Below, piece by piece: positions 26,818 to 35,407 of a DNA stretch of 64,000 nucleotides (the stretch's first letter is position 1; each line of letters begins with the position of its first letter). The DNA is from Bacteroidales bacterium (lineage in GTDB: Bacteria > Bacteroidota > Bacteroidia > Bacteroidales > F082): NCBI GenBank assembly GCA_028704385.1, contig JAQVLA010000015.1, positions 1 to 64,000 on the forward strand, written 5' to 3'. The notes below the pieces were generated by a model. It saw nothing but the letters and a program-made list of their open reading frames with translations. It searched no databases and was not told the DNA's origin. The position numbers and the translations under genes are program-made.

Positions 26818-26825
26818 TACTTTTG
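26818..26825 (+). promoter_or_regulatory. Candidate -7 element before the thiamine-binding/pnuC cluster
   Basis: TACTTTTG fits the TAnnTTTG consensus and lies 53 bp upstream of the ATG at 26879. No convincing -33 was found at the expected distance, and no TPP riboswitch core was seen in the leader. Confidence 0.35.
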
Positions 26826-26878
26826 CGCATCAAAGATACTTTTTTTAGTTTTTTCTTATAGTAAAAATTCAAAGTCTT

Positions 26879-27139
26879 ATGAAAGCATCCGTCGAAGTGA
26901 GTTATTATCCCTTGCTAGTTGATTATATTTCACCGATAAAAGATTTTATTCGCCGTTTGAATGAGGTTTCAGGGCTGGTTGTAAAAACCAATGGGATGAG
27001 TACTCAGATTTTTGGTGAGTATGACCTTATTATGCAAACACTTACTAAAGAGATAAAGAAATCCTTTGATCTGCCTCATAGTGTTTTTGTACTCAAGATT
27101 ATCAATGCCGACTTAAACCATATTGATGGAAGCCGTTAG
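26879..27139 (+). CDS. Thiamine-binding-protein-like (YkoF/MTH1187 family) small protein
   Basis: The 86-residue protein fits a single ferredoxin-like domain of the MTH1187/YkoF thiamine-binding family: the strand VEVSYYPL, helix SPIKDFIRRLNEVSGL, then VVKTNGMSTQIFGEYDLIMQTLTKEI, in which the TNGMSTQIFGE stretch is the family mark. Members bind thiamine or HMP in the cytoplasm. Its 3' end overlaps the start of the PnuC-family gene by 14 bp, so they are translated together. That pairing suggests the PnuC-type transporter might handle thiamine rather than nicotinamide riboside, though the downstream NadR-like kinase argues the other way. Confidence 0.7.
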   Translation: MKASVEVSYYPLLVDYISPIKDFIRRLNEVSGLVVKTNGMSTQIFGEYDLIMQTLTKEIKKSFDLPHSVFVLKIINADLNHIDGSR

Positions 27140-27737
27140 TTTTTTTGAGCTTTTTCTGGAGAACCTCTATCAAACGACCTGGTTTGAAGCTGTCGCCGTG
27201 ATATTTGGGCTATTGAGTGTATGGTACAGCAAAAAAGTAAACATTTTGGTTTTCCCCACCGGAATTGTCAGTGTAGTGATTTATATGTACATCACTTTTT
27301 TTGCAGGCCTTTATGCTGATACGTTCATCAACCTGGTTTATTTTGTGATGAGTGTTTATGGTTGGTATCACTGGACTCACCCTCAAGCCGGAAAATCAGA
27401 ACGGCCCGTTAGATTTGCAAGCCGTACTCAAAATTTGATGGGTTTGTTGGCTACCCTCCTTTCATTTGTCTTGATGCGTTTTGTTCTGATCAATTACACC
27501 GATAGCAATGTGCCCACCATTGATGCACTCACCACCGCAATATTTATCACAGGAATGTGGCTAATGGCAGTGAAAAAGGTTGAGAACTGGATTTACTGGA
27601 TGGTAGGCGACTTGATCTCTGTTCCTCTTTATTACTTTAAAGGATTGGTATTCACCAGTTTCCAGTTTCTGGTGTTTTTGATTATTGCAGTGGCAGGTTA
27701 TCTCGCCTGGAAAAAACTAGCAAGTAATGTCAGTTAG
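27126..27737 (+). CDS. pnuC: PnuC-family vitamin transporter (nicotinamide riboside or thiamine)
   Basis: This 203-residue membrane protein has about seven helices and the PnuC-family marks FGLLSVWYSKKVNILVFPTGIVSV, SVYGWYHWTHP and ENWIYWMVGDLISVPLYYFKGL. PnuC proteins facilitate diffusion of a vitamin that is then trapped by phosphorylation. ATG at 27126 is preferred to the TTG 3 bp before it. It overlaps both neighbours: the thiamine-binding-like gene upstream (14 bp) and the NadR-like kinase gene downstream (11 bp). The kinase favours nicotinamide riboside; the upstream gene leaves thiamine (PnuT) open. Confidence 0.87.
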   Translation: MEAVSFFELFLENLYQTTWFEAVAVIFGLLSVWYSKKVNILVFPTGIVSVVIYMYITFFAGLYADTFINLVYFVMSVYGWYHWTHPQAGKSERPVRFASRTQNLMGLLATLLSFVLMRFVLINYTDSNVPTIDALTTAIFITGMWLMAVKKVENWIYWMVGDLISVPLYYFKGLVFTSFQFLVFLIIAVAGYLAWKKLASNVS

Positions 27738-28242
27738 GATTGCCATCACCGGACCTGAATCGACAGGAAAATCATGGCTTGCCGAAGCTCTTGCCAAGCA
27801 TTACCATACCCAATGGGTTCCGGAATTTGCCCGTGATTATTTGAAAAATAAAACGAAATATCATGCAGCTGATGTCATAAATATCGCTAACGGACAGCTT
27901 CAGCTCGAACAGAGATTTATGGCAGATTATCCGGCGGTTTTATTCTCGGATACAGAGATGCTGGTGTGCAAAATCTGGCTTGAGTTTGTTTTTGGGTTGC
28001 AGGATGATTTCATTGAGAAAGCCCTTAAAAACCAAGGTTACGACCTGTATTTGTTGTGCGATATCGACCTCGAATGGGAACCTGATCCTTTGCGTGAGCA
28101 TCCCACTGAAAGAAAGATTTTGTTTGAACTTTACAAAAGTCATCTGGAAAAAATGCACTTTCCTTATCGGATAGTTTCAGGAAAGGGCAGACAAAGATTG
28201 GAAAAGGCTGTTACCTTTGTGGATCAATTGATAAAATCTTGA
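27727..28242 (+). CDS. NadR-like ribosylnicotinamide kinase domain protein
   Basis: The 171-residue AAA_28-type kinase has a P-loop at its N-terminus (GPESTGKSWLAEALA), followed by WVPEFARDYL, an NadR-specific stretch, and DTEMLVCKIW and DLYLLCDIDLEWEPDPLREHP, all matching the C-terminal kinase domain of NadR. It lacks the adenylyltransferase and regulatory domains of full NadR. It probably phosphorylates nicotinamide riboside to NMN, trapping what the PnuC-type transporter brings in. The gene overlaps pnuC by 11 bp and its stop overlaps the start of the glycosyltransferase gene. Confidence 0.82.
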   Translation: MSVRIAITGPESTGKSWLAEALAKHYHTQWVPEFARDYLKNKTKYHAADVINIANGQLQLEQRFMADYPAVLFSDTEMLVCKIWLEFVFGLQDDFIEKALKNQGYDLYLLCDIDLEWEPDPLREHPTERKILFELYKSHLEKMHFPYRIVSGKGRQRLEKAVTFVDQLIKS

Positions 28243-29417
28243 AAAGCCCGAAAAAGCATATTTTGTTTTTGGCCCGATGGTATCCGCATCGTTACGATCC
28301 TATGTTTGGGTTGTTCGTTCGGCGTCATGCGGAGGCGGTTGCGATATTAAACAAGGTTTCTGTAATATATGTACATGCTGATCCACAAGCAGATAAATGC
28401 TACGAAATTTGTCAAACTACAAACAGCGAACTCAGGGAAATCCTTGTATATTTCAAGAAAAGTAGGGGAATTTCTTTGCTCTCCAAAATAATTAATCACT
28501 GGCGTTTTTTCAGGGCTAATATTATCGCGGTAAAGGTCGCCGAAAAAGAACAAAATCTCGATCTGATTCATGTGCATATTCTCACACGGCTGGGATTATT
28601 GGGATGGTTTTTAGCTGCTCGTCGTAATATTCCTTATCTCATAACTGAGCACTGGTCGAGATATTTACCTGTTAATAAGGGGTTTAATGGTTCATTCAGA
28701 AAGATGATCAGCAGGTTTGTTGTTAAACGTGCTGCAATGGTTACAACCGTTACCCTTGACTTGATGCGTGCCATGCAAAGCTATCAGCTTACGAATCAAC
28801 GTTATGTTGTATTGCCTAATGTTGTTGATATGGAGCTTTTTAAACCATTACCCAAACCACAACACAAAACAGTTAATTTTGTGCATATCAGCTGTTTTGA
28901 AGATAAATCGAAGAATATAAGTGGCTTGCTACGTGCCATAGGCAGATTGTCGGATGCCGGACTTGATTTCAGTTTCACACTGATTGGTGATGGTATGGAT
29001 TTCGATTGGCTAAAGTCTTATTCCGGTGAATTTAATCTCAACGACAAGATTATTTTTACAGGCATTATGCAGGGAGAAGAATTAGCGAAAAAATTAGCAA
29101 AATCAGACGTTTTAGTGCTTTTCAGTAATTACGAAAACATGCCTGTTGTAATACTTGAAGCGCTTGCCTGTGGCATTCCGGTGGTAGCAACAAGGGTAGG
29201 AGGGATACCCGAAATGCTTAATGAGTCGAATGGCCTTTTGGTTGATGCCGGAGATGAGCAGGGATTGGCGGAGGCTTTAATCAATATTTCTAAAACTTAT
29301 CAGAAATACATTACGTCAGAATTGCGAAATACGGTTGCTACTCAATATGGTTTCAACGCTGTTGGCCAACAACTTGACGAATGGTACAATGAAATATTGA
29401 AGGCTAAGGTTCTCTAA
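28239..29417 (+). CDS. Glycosyltransferase family 4 protein
   Basis: This 392-residue GT-B enzyme begins with HILFLARWYPHRYDPMFGLFVRRHA, a frequent GT4 opening, followed by DLIHVHILTRLG and HWSRYLP. The C-terminal half has GDGMDFDWLK, VLFSNYENMPVVILEALACGIPVVATRVGGIPE, which holds the E-x7-E donor site. The best start is TTG at 28239, overlapping the stop of the kinase gene as TTGA; no ATG is available nearby without losing the first strand. It runs to within 14 bp past the end of the convergent universal stress gene, so the two 3' ends overlap. Confidence 0.85.
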   Translation: MKSPKKHILFLARWYPHRYDPMFGLFVRRHAEAVAILNKVSVIYVHADPQADKCYEICQTTNSELREILVYFKKSRGISLLSKIINHWRFFRANIIAVKVAEKEQNLDLIHVHILTRLGLLGWFLAARRNIPYLITEHWSRYLPVNKGFNGSFRKMISRFVVKRAAMVTTVTLDLMRAMQSYQLTNQRYVVLPNVVDMELFKPLPKPQHKTVNFVHISCFEDKSKNISGLLRAIGRLSDAGLDFSFTLIGDGMDFDWLKSYSGEFNLNDKIIFTGIMQGEELAKKLAKSDVLVLFSNYENMPVVILEALACGIPVVATRVGGIPEMLNESNGLLVDAGDEQGLAEALINISKTYQKYITSELRNTVATQYGFNAVGQQLDEWYNEILKAKVL

Positions 29418-30270
29418 ATGTTAACATTGGAATGCCGAGTTCGAAAAATGCATCCTTGCCAATTTTATCTTTAAAAATATAGTCCAACAATCCTCGTCTG
29501 TGGGCTATAAATGATGCCAGACTGATATGATTTTGCTCGCAAAAAAGTGCAATCGCGTCTTTTGGCATGGTTGATTTTATGAGATGAAACCTGATCATCT
29601 GACGGGCTTTTTCATGTTTAAAGGCCAGCCTGAGTTCCTCCATGAGTAAGTCGGGTTTTTCGTCATCCTCATCGGTGATCAGATGCACCACATGAATTAC
29701 AGGCTTGTATTGTTCAAGTAAGTTGAATATCCGGTTGATCGTGCTTACGTCGAACCGGCCAAAATTGGTCGCATATAACACCTCACTGCTCTTTGTCCAA
29801 TGATAGCCTTCAGGAACGGAAAGCAATGGTACATTTACTTTTGTCATGATACTTTTTGCCATGCTGCCTTCCAGAAAACGTTTTTTGCCTTTGCCGCGTG
29901 TTCCCATCAAAACGAGATTGGGTTTTTGATCTTCGGTAAGGTTTACCAGTTCAATCTCAGGGTCACCACCTTTTAAAACTGCCGAAACACGTATGTTGGT
30001 TAGTCCTGCTTCTGAAATTCTATACTCCAGGTTTTCCTGCTTCTCCTGCATATATTTGGAAGCTTGCGCTTCCATCTCGGCCAGCAGCTCTCTGTTGAAA
30101 AAGGTATCTGAATCAAGTCCGCCCGGGAAACTGCTGTCGCCCATCAGAATTTGATCCATATAGGCATGAAACAGGATAATTTCTCCGCCAGGTTCCTTTA
30201 GCAGGTCAAGTGCATAAGGGAAGAGCATCTCGTTCTCTTCACTAAAATCGGTTGCAAGTATTATTCTCAT
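29404..30270 (-). CDS. Universal stress protein, two UspA domains
   Basis: ATG at 30270 gives 288 residues starting MRIILATDFSEENEMLFPYA, the canonical UspA opening; the longer frame upstream has no such features and was left out. Domain 1 (about 1-150) ends with the nucleotide-binding loop GTRGKGKKRFLEGSMAKSIM (G-x2-G-x9-G-S/T). Domain 2 (about 155-285) is degenerate and lacks that loop. Tandem USPs bind ATP or act in stress tolerance, but targets are unknown. It lies 94 bp downstream of the metal exporter on the same strand and may be read with it. Confidence 0.85.
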   Translation of the reverse strand: MRIILATDFSEENEMLFPYALDLLKEPGGEIILFHAYMDQILMGDSSFPGGLDSDTFFNRELLAEMEAQASKYMQEKQENLEYRISEAGLTNIRVSAVLKGGDPEIELVNLTEDQKPNLVLMGTRGKGKKRFLEGSMAKSIMTKVNVPLLSVPEGYHWTKSSEVLYATNFGRFDVSTINRIFNLLEQYKPVIHVVHLITDEDDEKPDLLMEELRLAFKHEKARQMIRFHLIKSTMPKDAIALFCEQNHISLASFIAHRRGLLDYIFKDKIGKDAFFELGIPMLTFREP

Positions 30271-30364
30271 TTTGGTCTGATTTAATCGGTTTGATCTTAT
30301 TGGTTTTATTGATGTAAAGATACAAAAAATCAAATTGTTCCGAAATTTATTTAACCAAAATTCA

Positions 30365-31474
30365 CTAAAAACCGAACCAAATGCCCATGATTCCGGCAAT
30401 AGCTCCTACAGCTATGTTAATTATTTTTGCTGCAATAAATCCTTTGCCCGATTCGGCCAGCAATGGCAGCGATCCATGACCATCCTGAACAATGGAACTG
30501 GCCAGAAGTATGCTTAATGGCAGAACTCCCTGTGCAAATAGGATGACAAAAATATAATGTGGTCCCGATTCGGGAATAATGCCAATAAGTAAGGCAATTA
30601 ATAGTACAAGATACAGATTGGAAGAAATCCATCCCTGCAAGTTAATATACTGATTTGCAAAATAGATGCCCAGTATTACAGCAAATGTCCAAAGGAAAAT
30701 TTTGATGAAGTGTTTCTTGATGATGTGCTGCCAAAGATGCTCCTGTAAAAAATGTTCTTTGGCGGTTAGCACGATGTACAAAATAGCACCAAGTAGCAGG
30801 ATCATTGTAATCCTTATCCAGTCGGCCTCACCGCCATGATCATGGGTGTGATCGTGAGCATGATCGTGTATATGCGAGTCAATTTCGTTAGTACCCATTA
30901 GCGTGTTTAAATGATGACTTCCATCCACAAAGCCAGACAAAAGAGTGATCAGGATCGTCAATACACCAGCGATCAACAAAGCCCTGGTAAAACTTAACTG
31001 ACGCAGATTTTCGACAATCAAAGCCGGATGATACCGGTTGCAGGACTCATTTTGATGGTGGAGTGGGAGTGCTCCTTCTGACTTAAGCCCAATGTATTTG
31101 TTTTTAACAAAAATATGAGTTAATACTCCGGTTATCAATGCAATAACAAATAAAATGGCATTGAGTTTAAGTGTAGTTGCAGGTATGGTTGAAAACATTA
31201 GAAAGGCTTCATCACCCGTAGTGGCAATCAGGGTCGCAATTAAGGCCGGAAACATTACCACGCGATGCACATATAAAGAAACCATAGTGTAGGTTCCAAG
31301 ACAACCCGGAATTATACCCATCACCGATCCAAGGAAAATTTGTGTAAATGGCGATTTTTCGAGTTTTTCAGACCACATTCCACGAGTTTGTACGTTGATG
31401 TACTCAATTACCATCATCATACCCATCACAAATGTGGTGATAATCAAAGTTTGTTGTAAAATCATTGTTATCAT
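30365..31474 (-). CDS. Putative 10-TM heavy-metal exporter (ArsP_2 / putative manganese transporter family)
   Basis: The 369-residue membrane protein has two repeated halves of about five helices, each with a similar motif: GSVMGIIPGCLGTYTMVSLYVHRVV (residues 49-73) and LIGIIPESGPHYIFVILFAQGVLP in the second half. The cytoplasmic loop between them holds a His/Asp run (HIHDHAHDHTHDHGG, residues 201-215), typical of metal-sensing loops in transition-metal exporters. This matches the family called 10TM heavy-metal exporter. Mn, Zn or another divalent cation is likely; the metal cannot be decided. It diverges from the Rrf2 gene across a 207-bp gap. Confidence 0.8.
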   Translation of the reverse strand: MITMILQQTLIITTFVMGMMMVIEYINVQTRGMWSEKLEKSPFTQIFLGSVMGIIPGCLGTYTMVSLYVHRVVMFPALIATLIATTGDEAFLMFSTIPATTLKLNAILFVIALITGVLTHIFVKNKYIGLKSEGALPLHHQNESCNRYHPALIVENLRQLSFTRALLIAGVLTILITLLSGFVDGSHHLNTLMGTNEIDSHIHDHAHDHTHDHGGEADWIRITMILLLGAILYIVLTAKEHFLQEHLWQHIIKKHFIKIFLWTFAVILGIYFANQYINLQGWISSNLYLVLLIALLIGIIPESGPHYIFVILFAQGVLPLSILLASSIVQDGHGSLPLLAESGKGFIAAKIINIAVGAIAGIMGIWFGF

Positions 31475-31651
31475 GCAGCAGAGGCTTAAACCGGATTATT
31501 TTAGAACAAAGATGATAAATTTCACAATGCTCAAAGGCATTTTCCGGCTATGATTCATGAAATTTTTCTCATGGTAATTTATATCTGATCTAAATAGGGT
31601 AATATTTTTTTAAAAATCTGTTGGGATTGTCTGGCCAATTAGATTTAGCTG

Positions 31652-31677
31652 TAATTTTGGTATTTAATTACTTATTT
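31652..31677 (+). promoter_or_regulatory. Promoter -7 and candidate operator of the rrf2 gene
   Basis: TAATTTTG (31652-31659) is a perfect -7 element. The next 18 bases, 31660-31677, are GTATTTAATTACTTATTT; their reverse complement AAATAAGTAATTAAATAC agrees at 16 of 18 positions with the box upstream of hcp and at 15 of 18 with that upstream of the DUF1858 operon. Lying between the -7 and the start codon (31682), it would block transcription if bound, which fits autorepression by the encoded Rrf2 protein. The -33 is weak (TTG at 31627-31629, 22-bp spacing). Confidence 0.5.
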
Positions 31678-31681
31678 AATA

Positions 31682-32080
31682 ATGTCGAAAATAGTAACAC
31701 TTACCGAAGCAGCATCAATAGCATTACACGGGATGATTATTGTAGCCAAGGCCGAAAAAATGGCCAATGTAATCCATATTGCTGAACTGACTGGAAGTTC
31801 AAAACATCATGTAGCCAAGATTTTTCAACGCTTGGTAAAAGATAATTTTCTTGAGTCACACAGAGGGCCATCTGGTGGTTTTACCTTAAAGAAAAATCCC
31901 AAGGAAATTAGTTTACTTGAAATTTATGAGTCAATTGAAGGAAAAATAGAAGTAACAACCTGTCCGCTCGACAAACATATTTGCCCTTTTGAAATGTGCA
32001 TCATGGACAATGTGACCCACAAAATGACAGTAGATTTTCGCGAACACCTCAGATCACATACGCTTCAGGATTACCTTTAA
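31682..32080 (+). CDS. Rrf2-family transcriptional regulator with Fe-S cysteines (NsrR/IscR-like)
   Basis: This 132-residue Rrf2 protein has an N-terminal winged helix (IHIAELTGSSKHHVAKIFQRLVKDNFLESHRGPSGGF region, residues 31-67) and three C-terminal cysteines at 94, 101 and 106 (C-x6-C-x4-C), where NsrR and IscR bind an Fe-S cluster with C-x4-6-C-x5-C spacing. NO or loss of the cluster would change DNA binding. Its neighbour hcp, the DUF438-hemerythrin protein and nrfHA make an NsrR-like nitrosative-stress role likely. A matching box lies in its own promoter. Whether it is NsrR, IscR or another subgroup is undecided. Confidence 0.85.
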   Translation: MSKIVTLTEAASIALHGMIIVAKAEKMANVIHIAELTGSSKHHVAKIFQRLVKDNFLESHRGPSGGFTLKKNPKEISLLEIYESIEGKIEVTTCPLDKHICPFEMCIMDNVTHKMTVDFREHLRSHTLQDYL

Positions 32081-32127
32081 TTATACTAGTTAATTTATAT
32101 TCAATTGTATATAAAATATTTACATAG

Positions 32128-32184
32128 AAATAGGTAAATAAATACTGAATTTCTTGTTTAATTCAAAAAATGTTTGGATTTTTG
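32128..32184 (+). promoter_or_regulatory. Candidate operator and promoter upstream of hcp
   Basis: The box AAATAGGTAAATAAATAC (32128-32145) agrees at 17 of 18 positions with the one upstream of the DUF1858 operon. About 8 bp after it come TTG (32154-32156), a 20-bp spacer and GATTTTTG (32177-32184), a passable -33/-7 pair. In this reading the box sits upstream of the -33, an activator rather than repressor position, and the hcp leader would be nearly 190 nt. A different promoter closer to the gene cannot be ruled out. Confidence 0.45.
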
Positions 32185-32379
32185 CATTGTGAAAATAATA
32201 ACAATAAATTGGATAACATTACGGAATTTCTTCTATTATTGGATCAGAATATCTGTTTATTGTTCTTTAATTAGCAATAAAATGATGAATTTCTTCCTGT
32301 GTTATTATATCACCAATAGAGAAACAAAAATTATCATAGTAAATTAAATTATAACAAGTTAAACCAAAACTGAAGAATT

Positions 32380-34032
32380 ATGGAAATGTTTTGTTATCAA
32401 TGTCAGGAGGCAGCAAAAGGTATTGGATGTGAAAAAGTGGGTGTGTGCGGTAAAAATCCGGAGGTGGCAATTATGCAGGATATGCTGGTGTTTGTTGCCA
32501 AAGGTGTTTCAGTTTATGCTCAAAAGCTATCTGCCTTGGGGACTAAAAGTAAAGAGGCTGAAATATTTGTTTGGGACGCACTTTTTACAACCATTACCAA
32601 TGCCAACTTTGATTATGAGGCCATTAAAACAAAGGTGCTGAAGGGTCTCGAGCTACGCAATCACCTGCATAAAAAGCTAAAAGAGCTGGGTTTTGATGTT
32701 TCAGTGATTAGGCAGGAAAGTGCCACATGGTTTCCTGTTAATGAGGCAGAAATCGATCAAAAAGCACTCACTGTGGGTGTAATGGCGACCAAAAATGAAG
32801 ATGTTCGCTCTTTACGCGAATTGGTAATTTACGGTCTTAAGGGAATGGCTGCCTATGGAATGCACGCACTTCATCTGGGTTATATGGATGACGACATTAT
32901 CAACTTTACTTTTAAGGCACTTGTGGATGTGCAGGATGACAGCTTATTTGCTGATGAGTTAACAAAACTGGTTTTGGAGACTGGTAGCTATGGCGTAAAA
33001 GTAATGGCCTTGCTTGATAAAGCACATAACGAAACTTATGGAAGTCCTGAGATAACTAAAGTGAAACTTGGTGTAGGTAATCGCCCTGGCATTTTAATCT
33101 CGGGCCACGATCTGAAAGACCTTGAACAGTTACTCGCCCAGTCCAAAGACAGTGGAATTGACATCTACACACACAGCGAAATGCTGCCCGCTCATTATTA
33201 TCCTAAGTTGAAGCAATTCAAGCATTTGTATGGTAATTACGGAAATGCCTGGTGGAAGCAAAAGGAAGAATTTGAAACATTTAACGGCCCGATTTTGTTT
33301 ACAACTAACTGCATCGTTCCACCACGAAAATCAGCTGCTTATGCGGATCGGGTTTATACTACCGGATCTTCCGGATTCACAGGCTTTCCACATATTGAAG
33401 CTGATCCGGAAACAGGAAAAAAAGATTTTATGGCTATCATTGAACATGCAAAAAAATGTAAAGCTCCTGTTGCCATTGAAGATGGCGAAATTGTTGGTGG
33501 ATTTGCACATAATCAGGTGATCCAACTGGCAGATAAAATAATTGATGCTGTTAAGTCCGGAACTATTAAAAAGTTTTTTGTGATGGGCGGATGCGATGGC
33601 CGGATGATTAGTCGCAATTACTATACTGAATTTGCGGAAGCACTGCCAAAAGATACTGTTATTCTCACTGCTGGGTGTGCCAAATACAGGTATAACAAAT
33701 TGCCATTGGGCGATATAGGCGGCATCCCGAGGGTTCTGGATGCCGGACAGTGTAACGATTCATATTCTTTGGCCATTATCGCACTCAAGCTGAAAGAAAT
33801 TTTCAAACTGGACGATATCAACGAATTGCCAATTGCCTACAACATTGCGTGGTACGAACAAAAAGCGGTGATCGTGTTGCTGGCGTTGCTTTCACTTGGA
33901 GTGAAAAATATCCATCTGGGGCCTGGCTTACCGGCATTTTTCTCTCCAAATGTGGCTGATGTTCTGGTACAAAATTTTGGAATTAGTCCGATTGATACGG
34001 TTGAGAAAGATTTGTTGTATTTTATGGCTTAA
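32380..34032 (+). CDS. hcp: Hybrid cluster protein / hydroxylamine reductase
   Basis: The 550-residue enzyme has the class I N-terminal ligand set Cys5, Cys8, Cys17 and Cys23 (C-x2-C-x8-C-x5-C) for a [4Fe-4S] cluster. Ligands of the hybrid Fe-S-O cluster appear in order: the His of [11 protein letters not shown], Cys in TTNCIVPP, Cys in MGGCDGR, Cys in [11 protein letters not shown], Cys in [10 protein letters not shown] and Glu in AWYEQKAV. Hcp reduces NO to N2O and hydroxylamine to ammonia and is a hallmark of nitrosative-stress regulons in anaerobes. It follows the Rrf2 gene after 299 bp. No hcr reductase gene is adjacent, as usual outside Enterobacteria. Confidence 0.97.
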   Translation: MEMFCYQCQEAAKGIGCEKVGVCGKNPEVAIMQDMLVFVAKGVSVYAQKLSALGTKSKEAEIFVWDALFTTITNANFDYEAIKTKVLKGLELRNHLHKKLKELGFDVSVIRQESATWFPVNEAEIDQKALTVGVMATKNEDVRSLRELVIYGLKGMAAYGMHALHLGYMDDDIINFTFKALVDVQDDSLFADELTKLVLETGSYGVKVMALLDKAHNETYGSPEITKVKLGVGNRPGILISGHDLKDLEQLLAQSKDSGIDIYTHSEMLPAHYYPKLKQFKHLYGNYGNAWWKQKEEFETFNGPILFTTNCIVPPRKSAAYADRVYTTGSSGFTGFPHIEADPETGKKDFMAIIEHAKKCKAPVAIEDGEIVGGFAHNQVIQLADKIIDAVKSGTIKKFFVMGGCDGRMISRNYYTEFAEALPKDTVILTAGCAKYRYNKLPLGDIGGIPRVLDAGQCNDSYSLAIIALKLKEIFKLDDINELPIAYNIAWYEQKAVIVLLALLSLGVKNIHLGPGLPAFFSPNVADVLVQNFGISPIDTVEKDLLYFMA

Positions 34033-34097
34033 TTACACTTTATTAATCACAGGGCACTTGTCGGACTGACAATTGCTCATATTAATACCTTAGAATT

Positions 34098-34412
34098 ATG
34101 GAATTATCCGAAAAATTTAGTTTTCCAAACGAAATAAAAACGGCAACCGGAGCGGTAGTCAGCAAACAGATTATCAAAAACGACAAAGGAAATGTTACTT
34201 TGTTTGCCTTCGACAAAGGAGAAGGATTGTCAGAACATACCGCACCTTTTGATGCACTGGTCATGATTATTGAAGGCGAAGCAGAGATAATCATTGGCGG
34301 TGTAAGTCATCAACTCAAGGCAAATGAAAACATCATTATGCCTGCCAATGTGCCACATGCACTTAAAGCTGTTCAGGCATTCAAAATGGTCTTGGTAATG
34401 ATTAAGGCTTGA
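34098..34412 (+). CDS. Cupin-domain protein
   Basis: This is a 104-residue single-domain cupin. The beta-barrel pattern is visible in LFAFDKGEGLSEHTAPFDALVMIIEGEAEIIIG (motif 1, with one His and a Glu at metal-ligand positions) and NIIMPANVPHALKAVQAFKMVLVMI (motif 2, His). The reduced ligand set suggests a small metal-binding or signalling cupin rather than a dioxygenase. It starts 65 bp after hcp on the same strand and may share its transcript, since no terminator was seen. Similar cupins often follow hcp in anaerobes. No specific role can be given. Confidence 0.85.
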   Translation: MELSEKFSFPNEIKTATGAVVSKQIIKNDKGNVTLFAFDKGEGLSEHTAPFDALVMIIEGEAEIIIGGVSHQLKANENIIMPANVPHALKAVQAFKMVLVMIKA

Positions 34413-34477
34413 AAGCACTTAAATCGCTAGGTTTACCACGTGAAATCAATTAATTTTGTTAGGTAATTGAAATAGGC

Positions 34478-35254
34478 ATGAGAAATTCTCCAAAAAAGTA
34501 TGCATTGGCCTTGAGTGGAGGTGGTGCCAGGGGAATTTTTCATGCTGGTTTTCTTCAGGCACTTGACGAAGCCAGGCTTAGGCCAGCCGCGATTTCCGGT
34601 GCCAGTATGGGAGCCATTGTTGGGGCATTTTATGCTTCTGGCGTTAGTCCAAAGGAAATGCTTAAGGCAATTAAAACACCCGATATCTTACACATTCGTA
34701 GCTGGATTGGATTTAAAGGTGGATTGGGTTCGATGAAAGTGCTTCGGGAGCAACTGACCGCTTTTATCCATCATAATAGTTTTGAAGCTCTTGAAATTCC
34801 GCTTACTGTTTCTGTAAGTAATCTTAATACCGGTCAGAATGAATTACTTACGACAGGCGACCTGATTGAGGCAGTGGTGGCATCTGCTTCAATTCCAATA
34901 GTTTTTATGCCTGTAAAAATTGATTCAGATTATTACCTTGATGGCGGACTAACCCTTAATTTGCCTGCCGCTTGTTTGAAGGCCGAAAATACCGTTGTGG
35001 TTGGATTGGATTGTAATTATTTCAATCAGGTTGATACAAGTTTCACATCCTTTATGCCTGTTGTGGAGCGTTGCCTGCATATTGCTGTGCAAAACACCCT
35101 GCGCGACCAAATAAACAGTTGTGATATTTATGTTAATTCTCCTGAAATGGAAGATTTTGGCACCTTCGATTTCGAGCAGGCTAACACAATTTTTGAGATT
35201 GGATATGAAACTGCTTCCCGTTTTATTCCAAAGATTAAGGAGGCAATCGGATAA
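34478..35254 (+). CDS. Patatin-like phospholipase family protein
   Basis: The 258-residue protein has the complete patatin catalytic set: oxyanion loop SGGGARGIFHAGFLQ (from residue 14), nucleophile motif SGASMGAIVG (G-x-S-x-G) and the catalytic Asp in YYLDGGLTLN. No signal peptide was seen, so it acts in the cytoplasm. Such enzymes are bacterial acyl hydrolases of the RssA/patatin group. The -7 element TAATTTTG (34451-34458) just upstream suggests its own promoter, though a -33 is not clear. No sequence link to the nitrosative genes on either side is visible beyond position. Confidence 0.85.
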   Translation: MRNSPKKYALALSGGGARGIFHAGFLQALDEARLRPAAISGASMGAIVGAFYASGVSPKEMLKAIKTPDILHIRSWIGFKGGLGSMKVLREQLTAFIHHNSFEALEIPLTVSVSNLNTGQNELLTTGDLIEAVVASASIPIVFMPVKIDSDYYLDGGLTLNLPAACLKAENTVVVGLDCNYFNQVDTSFTSFMPVVERCLHIAVQNTLRDQINSCDIYVNSPEMEDFGTFDFEQANTIFEIGYETASRFIPKIKEAIG

Positions 35255-35354
35255 CTATGTTTTAATCGGGCTACTTCCTCAACGTAGCGTTCTAAATTAA
35301 ATTCTTAAAAAACAGATTAACAATATCTTATATTTAGAATGACTTTATACAAGA

Positions 35355-35392
35355 AAATAGGTATATAAATACCTGATTAAGTCTTAATTTTG
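35355..35392 (+). promoter_or_regulatory. Candidate operator overlapping the promoter of the DUF1858-to-DUF438 operon
   Basis: AAATAGGTATATAAATAC (35355-35372), extended on the right by CTGA, forms the near-palindrome AGGTAT-N4-ATACCT. TAATTTTG (35385-35392), a perfect -7, follows 12 bp later, so the box covers where the -33 should be; no TTG is present there. The ATG at 35408 is only 15 bp past the -7. Position fits repression by occlusion or activation in place of a missing -33. Confidence 0.5.
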
Positions 35393-35407
35393 TCAAAAAT
35401 TCATTTT

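Noticed and set aside
26761-26878. TPP riboswitch upstream of the thiamine-binding/pnuC cluster
   Set aside because: The conserved TPP cores (CUGAGA and the GAUGAACCUGA-like part) were looked for and not seen.
30271-30399. 43-residue N-terminal extension of the universal stress protein
   Set aside because: UspA proteins start with the MRIILATDF-type strand found at 30270; the extension has no resemblance to any UspA N-terminus.
31593-31610. Second regulatory box upstream of rrf2 (AAATAGGGTAATATTTTT)
   Set aside because: It matches the first half of the shared box but loses register and the TAAATAC half, so it was not counted.
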